This document shows, in pieces, positions 6,809-10,703 of a DNA stretch of 10,703 nt. This stretch comes from an uncultured Lachnospiraceae bacterium (GTDB lineage: Bacteria; Bacillota; Clostridia; Lachnospirales; Lachnospiraceae), in NCBI GenBank assembly GCA_910588755.1, contig CAJUQZ010000145.1, positions 1 through 10,703 of the forward strand. The letters are read 5' to 3'. Each line of letters begins with the position of its first letter. Position 1 is the first letter of the stretch. A model generated the notes under the pieces. It was not told where the DNA came from. It searched no databases and saw nothing but the letters and a program-made list of their open reading frames with translations. Made by a program: the position numbers and the translations under genes.

Positions 6809-7042
6809 ATGAATACGATGAAAGAGGCAAAGGCCGGCGACCATGTCCGGGTGATAAAGCTTCACGGTGAAGGAGCGGTTAGACGGCGGATTATGGACAT
6901 GGGGATGACGAGGGGTGTGGATGTGCAGATTCGCAAGACAGCACCGCTTGGTGATCCGATCGAGGTGACAGTGCGCGGTTATGAATTGTCCATCAGAAAG
7001 GCAGATGCGGCGATGATTGAAGTCGAGTATGTGCAGCATTAG
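6809..7042 (+). CDS. feoA: FeoA family protein, second copy
   Basis: This second FeoA-type SH3-like protein has 77 residues. The family signature is HVRVIKLHGEGAVRRRIMDMGMTRGVDVQIRK, where RRRIMDMGMTRG is the typical core, followed by APLGDPIEVTVRGYELSIRKADA. It differs clearly from the first copy and resembles the canonical FeoA more closely. The start is taken at ATG 6809; AGGAG at 6791-6795 is 13 bases away, which is rather long, so the ATG at 6818 or a weak start is possible. Longer upstream readings would overlap the first feoA and look unlike the family. It ends 66 bases before feoB. Tandem feoA genes ahead of feoB are known in Clostridia. Confidence 0.92.
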   Translation: MNTMKEAKAGDHVRVIKLHGEGAVRRRIMDMGMTRGVDVQIRKTAPLGDPIEVTVRGYELSIRKADAAMIEVEYVQH

Positions 7043-7063
7043 GGGAGGAGCCCTAAATTTTTT
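7039..7063 (+). terminator. Terminator-like hairpin between feoA2 and feoB
   Basis: TTAGGG (7039-7044) pairs with CCCTAA (7051-7056) around GAGGAG and is followed by T6 (7058-7063). It begins within the feoA2 stop codon. The 6-bp stem is short, so it would end only part of the transcripts, which would make the feoA genes more abundant than feoB. The palindrome could instead be a protein site, but TTAG-N10-CTAA does not fit the operator spacing seen elsewhere. Confidence 0.4.
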
Positions 7064-7089
7064 GAACAATAGTTAGTTGTAACTAATAT
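7062..7089 (+). promoter_or_regulatory. Possible second promoter with operator 4, before feoB
   Basis: TTGAAC (7062-7067) and TAATAT (7084-7089), 16 bases apart, could form a weaker sigma-A promoter. Between and over them lies AGTTAGTTGTAACTAAT (7071-7087), again GTTAG-N6-CTAA, with perfect TTAGTT-gt-AACTAA arms (7073-7086). A repressor here would occupy the spacer. The feoB start follows about 20 bases later, so the leader would be very short. The operator is better supported than the promoter. Confidence 0.5.
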
Positions 7090-7108
7090 AAGAAAGTGAG
7101 GTAAATCC

Positions 7109-9511
7109 ATGAATTTAAGAATAGCCCTTGCGGGGAATCCGAATTGTGGGAAGACGACGCTGTTTAATGCTTTGACCGGATCCAACCAGTTTGTCGGAAA
7201 CTGGCCGGGAGTCACAGTAGAAAAGAAAGAGGGAAGGCTGAAAAAACATGATAGCGTTACAATTACCGACCTGCCTGGTATTTATTCCCTTTCCCCTTAT
7301 ACACTTGAGGAGGTCGTGGCAAGAAATTATCTAGTCGGTGAGCGTCCCGATGCGATTTTAAACATCATTGACGGCACCAATCTAGAGAGGAATCTTTATC
7401 TGACAACCCAGCTTACCGAGCTTGGAATCCCTGTTGTTGCTGCCATCAACATGATGGACGTGGTGGAGAAAAACGGCGACAGGATCAATATGGAGGAGCT
7501 GTCAAGGGCGCTGGGCTGCAAGGTGATCGGGATTTCTGCCCTGAGAGGAAATGGCATCATGGAGGCTGCAAGGGCTGCGATTGACGCGGCGGAGAACGAA
7601 CGGACTATTCCAATGCACACCTTTTCGGGAACAGTGGAACATGCCCTGGCCCATATTGAGGAAGCAGCGATACACGGGCTGCCAGAGCAGCAGCAGCGGT
7701 GGTATGCCATCAAGCTGTTTGAAAGGGACGATAAGGTGATAGGACAGTTAGAGCTCGATGAAGCCGTGCTTTCCCATATTGAGACAGACATCAGGGCCGC
7801 AGAGCAGGAGATGGACGATGACGCGGAGTCCATTATTACCAACGAGCGATACGTCTATATCGGAGGTATTATTAAAAAATGTCTGAAGAAAACGTCTACA
7901 AGGGGGTTGACGACCTCCGATAAGATTGACAAAATTGTCACAAATCGTTTTCTCGGGCTTCCGATCTTTGCGGCTGTCATGTTTCTTGTGTATTATATTT
8001 CTATGGTGACGGTGGGGGCCGCAGCAACGGACTGGGCAAATGACGGGCTGTTTGGTGATGGCTTTCACTTGTTTGGTATCGGCTCTCTTGCTTATGAAAA
8101 GGCAGCTGATGCCTATGGGGAGGCGGCGCTGATTGTGGACGGTTATGACGCCTATATGCAGAAAAACGGCGCTGCGCCAACAGGTCACTTTTCATATGAG
8201 GTTACAGATGATGAGACGCTAGAGGTCACAGTGGAGACGGCTTCCATCGCGGATTATGGGGACGCGCTTGCAGTGATCGAGCAATATAAAAACGAACCGG
8301 ATCCGGCGGATTATGGGGTATGGATTCCCGGAATCCCGGTGCTTGTGGGAGGTGGTCTTGCGGCTGTGGGCGCGGCAGACTGGCTTGCGGGACTCATTAA
8401 CGATGGCATTGTAGCCGGTGTGGGCGCTGTGCTGGGCTTTGTGCCGCAGATGCTTGTTTTGTTTCTGCTGCTTGCCTTTTTGGAGGCGTGCGGCTATATG
8501 GCACGCATCGCATTTGTGCTGGATCGGATTTTTCGCAAGTTTGGGCTGTCCGGCAAATCTTTTATCCCAATGCTCATCGGTACTGGCTGCGGTATTCCGG
8601 GAATCATGGCGTCGAGGACAATTGAAAATGAGCGCGACCGCAGGATGACAATAATGACGACTACATTTATTCCCTGTGGTGCGAAGGTTCCGTTTATCTC
8701 CATGATTGCCGGCGCGATCTTTGGCGGCTCGGCACGGGTGGCGACAAGCGCGTATTTTGTGGGCATGGCAGCAATTATTCTCTCTGGTATTATGTTAAAG
8801 AAGACAAGGCTGTTCGCAGGCGATCCGGCGCCCTTTGTCATGGAGCTTCCGGCCTATCATATGCCTACGGTGGGCAATGTGCTGCGCTCCATGTGGGAAC
8901 GAGGCTGGTCCTTTATCAGGAAAGCGGGCACAATTATTCTGCTCTCTACTATCGTGATCTGGTTTGCGACGTACTTTGGATTTACACAGAAGGGATTTTG
9001 TATGCTTGGTGAGGACGAGATGGACCAGTCACTCCTTGCGGCAGCAGGTGGGGCGATGGCATGGATTTTCACACCGCTTGGCTGGGGAAGCTGGCAGGCA
9101 GCAGTGGCTTCTATCACAGGGCTTGTGGCAAAGGAAAATATTGTCGGCACGATGGGGATACTCTACCCTGGCGGTTGGCCCGAGATCGCGGCAAATTTCA
9201 ACATGGCTGCGGGCTATTCCTTCATGGTGTTCAATCTGCTGTGCGCGCCCTGCTTTGCGGCAATCGGTGCCATCAGGAGGGAGATGAACAGCGCGAAATG
9301 GACGTGGCTTGCGGTCGGATATCAGTGCGGGCTGGCGTATGTGATGGCGCTGATGGTTTACCAGATTAGCTCGGCACTGACTGGCGACCTGCATGTCATG
9401 GGCCTGTCCGCAGCCATTGTCCTTCTTGGCGGCATGGTTTACTTGCTGTTTCGGCCATATAAGGAGGCGACAAAGCTGACTACAGATATGAAACTGAAAA
9501 CGGCAAGGTAG
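7109..9511 (+). CDS. feoB: Ferrous iron transporter FeoB
   Basis: FeoB imports Fe(II) across the cell membrane and has a cytoplasmic GTPase at its N-terminus. Length is 800 residues, slightly above the usual 650-780. G1 is GNPNCGKT (9-16), G3 DLPG (54-57), G4 NMMD (114-117), G5 SAL (143-145). The membrane part starts near residue 280. Gate motifs are GTGCGIPGIMASRTIENERDRR around C494 and FIPCGAKVPF around C523; the C-terminal half has LLCAPCFAAIG (C712, C715). A hydrophilic segment of about 95 residues (about 305-400) sits after the first membrane helix and probably faces outside. The start is set by GTGAGG at 7096-7101, seven bases before ATG. It follows two feoA genes and precedes a Cys-rich partner, all pointing to one uptake operon. 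The operator at 7071-7087 suggests direct control by iron. Identification is very firm. Confidence 0.97.
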   Translation: MNLRIALAGNPNCGKTTLFNALTGSNQFVGNWPGVTVEKKEGRLKKHDSVTITDLPGIYSLSPYTLEEVVARNYLVGERPDAILNIIDGTNLERNLYLTTQLTELGIPVVAAINMMDVVEKNGDRINMEELSRALGCKVIGISALRGNGIMEAARAAIDAAENERTIPMHTFSGTVEHALAHIEEAAIHGLPEQQQRWYAIKLFERDDKVIGQLELDEAVLSHIETDIRAAEQEMDDDAESIITNERYVYIGGIIKKCLKKTSTRGLTTSDKIDKIVTNRFLGLPIFAAVMFLVYYISMVTVGAAATDWANDGLFGDGFHLFGIGSLAYEKAADAYGEAALIVDGYDAYMQKNGAAPTGHFSYEVTDDETLEVTVETASIADYGDALAVIEQYKNEPDPADYGVWIPGIPVLVGGGLAAVGAADWLAGLINDGIVAGVGAVLGFVPQMLVLFLLLAFLEACGYMARIAFVLDRIFRKFGLSGKSFIPMLIGTGCGIPGIMASRTIENERDRRMTIMTTTFIPCGAKVPFISMIAGAIFGGSARVATSAYFVGMAAIILSGIMLKKTRLFAGDPAPFVMELPAYHMPTVGNVLRSMWERGWSFIRKAGTIILLSTIVIWFATYFGFTQKGFCMLGEDEMDQSLLAAAGGAMAWIFTPLGWGSWQAAVASITGLVAKENIVGTMGILYPGGWPEIAANFNMAAGYSFMVFNLLCAPCFAAIGAIRREMNSAKWTWLAVGYQCGLAYVMALMVYQISSALTGDLHVMGLSAAIVLLGGMVYLLFRPYKEATKLTTDMKLKTAR

Positions 9512-9568
9512 GAATATGATATTAGAAATATTATATGGTAGCAGGATTGATCATCGCTGCATATACTG

Positions 9569-9595
9569 GCGGTCGAAAAGACTGACCGCTCAGTC
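9569..9595 (+). promoter_or_regulatory. Overlapping palindromes after feoB
   Basis: GACTGA-ccgc-TCAGTC (9580-9595) is a perfect inverted repeat. It overlaps GCGGTC (9569-9574) pairing with GACCGC (9584-9589), so two exclusive structures exist. The first has the look of a TetR-family operator, but no such regulator is in the window. No T run follows, so it is not a standard terminator of feoB. Confidence 0.4.
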
Positions 9596-9617
9596 TAAGG
9601 TGATGCGCACAACCACA

Positions 9618-9650
9618 ATCTGAAAAATCTTATATAATAATTTTTCAGAT
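9618..9650 (+). other. A+T-rich hairpin with 11-bp arms after feoB
   Basis: ATCTGAAAAAT (9618-9628) and ATTTTTCAGAT (9640-9650) are perfect complements around an 11-base loop. The stem is A+T-rich. The arm holds a T5 run, so it might act as a weak terminator or RNA-end stabiliser between feoB and the next gene, or be a protein site. Its role is open. Confidence 0.55.
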
Positions 9651-9685
9651 AGGAAATATGCCGCTTTGTGGCTGCGGTTGGCGCG

Positions 9686-9718
9686 ATACGCATAGCAGAT
9701 TTCATCTGTCGTGCGTAT
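9686..9718 (+). other. Nested hairpin before the Cys-rich protein gene
   Basis: ATACGCA (9686-9692) pairs with TGCGTAT (9712-9718), and inside it CAGAT (9696-9700) pairs with ATCTG (9704-9708), with three-base bulges on both sides (TAG and TCG). It is followed by TATAAT (9718-9723), which could be a -10 box without a good -35. It lies 35 bases before the start of the Cys-rich gene. Confidence 0.5.
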
Positions 9719-9752
9719 ATAATATCTGGTTGATAAAAACAGGAGGATATTG

Positions 9753-9938
9753 ATGGGTACATGGATCATGGAAAATTTGGCGACGATTATCATTGGTGTG
9801 GTTCTGATGATGGTGATAGCGACCGTTATTGTCAGTATGGTGCGCAGTAAAAGAAAGGGAAAGTCATCCTGTGGCTGCGGGTGTGCGGGCTGTGCCATGA
9901 ATGGCGCCTGCCATTCCACAGCGTCAAAGACTTCATAG
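9753..9938 (+). CDS. FeoB-associated Cys-rich membrane protein
   Basis: This 61-residue protein has a single predicted membrane helix (about residues 8-30, LATIIIGVVLMMVIATVIVSM). A basic stop-transfer stretch (RSKRKGK, 31-37) follows, then a Cys-rich tail with C40, C42, C44, C47 and C53 and His54. Short proteins of this build, named FeoB-associated Cys-rich membrane proteins, sit next to feoB in Clostridia. The positive-inside rule places the Cys-rich tail in the cytoplasm, where it could receive or sense iron leaving FeoB; that role is inferred. The ATG at 9753 lies six bases after AGGAGG (9741-9746). An in-frame TTG just before is too close to that site. It is separated from feoB by 241 bases with several hairpins, so it may be transcribed partly on its own. 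Confidence 0.88.
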   Translation: MGTWIMENLATIIIGVVLMMVIATVIVSMVRSKRKGKSSCGCGCAGCAMNGACHSTASKTS

Positions 9939-9974
9939 GACAGAACCATTACCAGCCCCGGCTCGATTAAGTGC

Positions 9975-10003
9975 TTGTTGTTATATACGGAATGTGATAA
10001 AAT
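9975..10003 (+). promoter_or_regulatory. Probable sigma-A promoter of the exonuclease gene
   Basis: TTGTTG (9975-9980) and TAAAAT (9998-10003) are spaced by 17 bases. The predicted start near 10010 gives a leader of about 40 bases to the GTG start at 10048. A separate promoter fits an unrelated function from the iron operon. No clear terminator of the Cys-rich gene is seen in 9939-9974, only a 4-bp AGCC-CC-GGCT stem. Confidence 0.55.
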
Positions 10004-10047
10004 AAATCTAGAAAACACAAAATCAAGTGAGTGAACGGGGAACGACA

Positions 10048-10680
10048 GTGAATTATATTGTTTTTGATTTGGAATGGAATCAGGCTGCTGATATGAGGAC
10101 GAGGCGGGCTAATAGTCTGCTGTTTGAAATAATAGAGATCGGGGCGGTAAAACTGGATGAAAAAAAGGAGCAAATTGATTGTTTTCATGAGCTGGTCAGG
10201 CCCCAAGTTTTTCATACGATGAACCAAGTGACAGGGGAGCTGATCCACCTCAAGATGGAGCAGCTTGAAAACTGTCGTTCATTTCCCGAGGTGGCGGCGG
10301 ATTTTGTCAGGTGGTGTGGAAGCGATTTTGTTTTTTGCACCTGGGGAAGCCTTGATCTCACAGAGCTTCAGAAAAATATGGATTACTACAATATGACACC
10401 TGTGTCAGAAACAACGCTTAGGTACTATGATGTACAAAAGCTGTTCAGTCTCGCATTCGAGGACAAAAAGTCGAGACGCACATTACAGTATGCCGTGGAT
10501 TTTCTTGGCATCAAGAAGGATGAAGCCTTTCACAGGGCATACACAGATGCGTCCTACACGGCACAGATTGTCAAAAGGATTGAGGACGAATCAGTTTTCC
10601 GGCATTATTCCTACGACACATATCGCCTGCCCAGAAATAAGGCTGAGGAGATTAAACCCGAATTATTCACGGCAGTATAA
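10048..10680 (+). CDS. DEDDh-type 3'-5' exonuclease
   Basis: This is an exonuclease of the DnaQ/RNase T fold with 210 residues. The metal-binding residues are in order: D7 and E9 in VFDLEWNQ (Exo I), D103 in CTWGSLDLTELQ (Exo II), and H162 with D167 in HRAYTDASYTA (Exo III). His at this place makes it the DEDDh subtype. Relatives trim RNA or DNA 3' ends in the cytoplasm; the substrate of this one cannot be told from sequence. The GTG at 10048 is preferred because ACGGGGA (10035-10041) lies six bases before it and the protein then begins at the conserved NYIVFDLEW. A GTG at 10027 has no ribosome binding site. All catalytic residues are present. It is probably a monocistronic or downstream-linked housekeeping gene; the window ends 23 bases after its stop. 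Confidence 0.93.
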   Translation: MNYIVFDLEWNQAADMRTRRANSLLFEIIEIGAVKLDEKKEQIDCFHELVRPQVFHTMNQVTGELIHLKMEQLENCRSFPEVAADFVRWCGSDFVFCTWGSLDLTELQKNMDYYNMTPVSETTLRYYDVQKLFSLAFEDKKSRRTLQYAVDFLGIKKDEAFHRAYTDASYTAQIVKRIEDESVFRHYSYDTYRLPRNKAEEIKPELFTAV

Positions 10681-10703
10681 ACTCACATAAAATCCGCCGT
10701 AGT

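Noticed and set aside
9535..9585. 16-codon frame just after feoB (MVAGLIIAAYTGGRKD)
   Set aside because: It resembles the start of a FeoB-associated membrane peptide, but it has no ribosome binding site and stops before any basic or Cys-rich tail. At most it is a decayed relic.
1..10703. CRISPR array, tRNA, rRNA or insertion sequence
   Set aside because: No regularly spaced repeats, no cloverleaf-like or rRNA-like stretches, and no transposase were seen. The only mobile-type gene is the tyrosine recombinase.
10681..10703. Possible start of a terminator after the exonuclease gene
   Set aside because: ATCCGCCG could be the left arm of a stem, but the window ends before any right arm.

Overview
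The window looks like the chromosome of a Gram-positive gut Clostridia, most likely Lachnospiraceae. The basis is Gram-positive-type ribosome binding sites (AGGAGG-like), sigma-A-type promoters, a feoA-feoA-feoB locus followed by a small Cys-rich FeoB-associated membrane protein, and HsdS motifs (AWEQRKLGE, LITLHQRK) typical of Firmicutes type I restriction systems. No species is assigned, because no search could be run.

Left part (1-6106): the 3' part of a type I restriction-modification locus. The distal half of hsdS (1-618) is open at the left edge. It is followed by an AAA ATPase of the AAA_14/DUF4143 type (782-2074), the restriction and translocation subunit hsdR (2135-5116), and a tyrosine recombinase (5180-6106). 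hsdM and the first half of hsdS would lie off the left edge. The ATPase is not a core hsd gene, and it and the hsdS end look A+T-richer than hsdR. The 9-mer CAGCGTAAG occurs at both conserved positions of the hsdS half-repeat (the QRK codons). It recurs in the non-coding gap just before the recombinase, and a near copy lies inverted just after it. This suggests a recombinase that shuffles hsdS recognition domains, a phase-variable defence system. That reading is inference.

Middle (6107-6561): a 455-base intergenic region. It holds the right recombinase-flanking repeat, a hairpin, and a dense regulatory region for the iron operon. There is a near-consensus sigma-A promoter (TTGACA-N17-TATGAT) and three copies of GTTAG-N6-CTAAC. 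A fourth near copy sits before feoB. The TTAG-N6-CTAA geometry is that of DtxR/IdeR iron boxes, so an iron-dependent DtxR-family repressor is the likely regulator.

Right part (6562-9938): the ferrous iron uptake operon. It has two small FeoA SH3-like proteins, the GTPase-permease FeoB with a large predicted extracytoplasmic insertion, and a single-pass membrane protein with a Cys-rich tail. The feoA2-feoB gap carries a terminator-like hairpin plus an operator inside a possible second promoter, so feoB may be controlled separately. The feoB-to-Cys-rich gap carries several nested palindromes of unknown role.

Far right (10048-10680): a DEDDh 3'-5' exonuclease with its own promoter, probably an unrelated housekeeping gene. 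The last 23 bases hold nothing that can be called.
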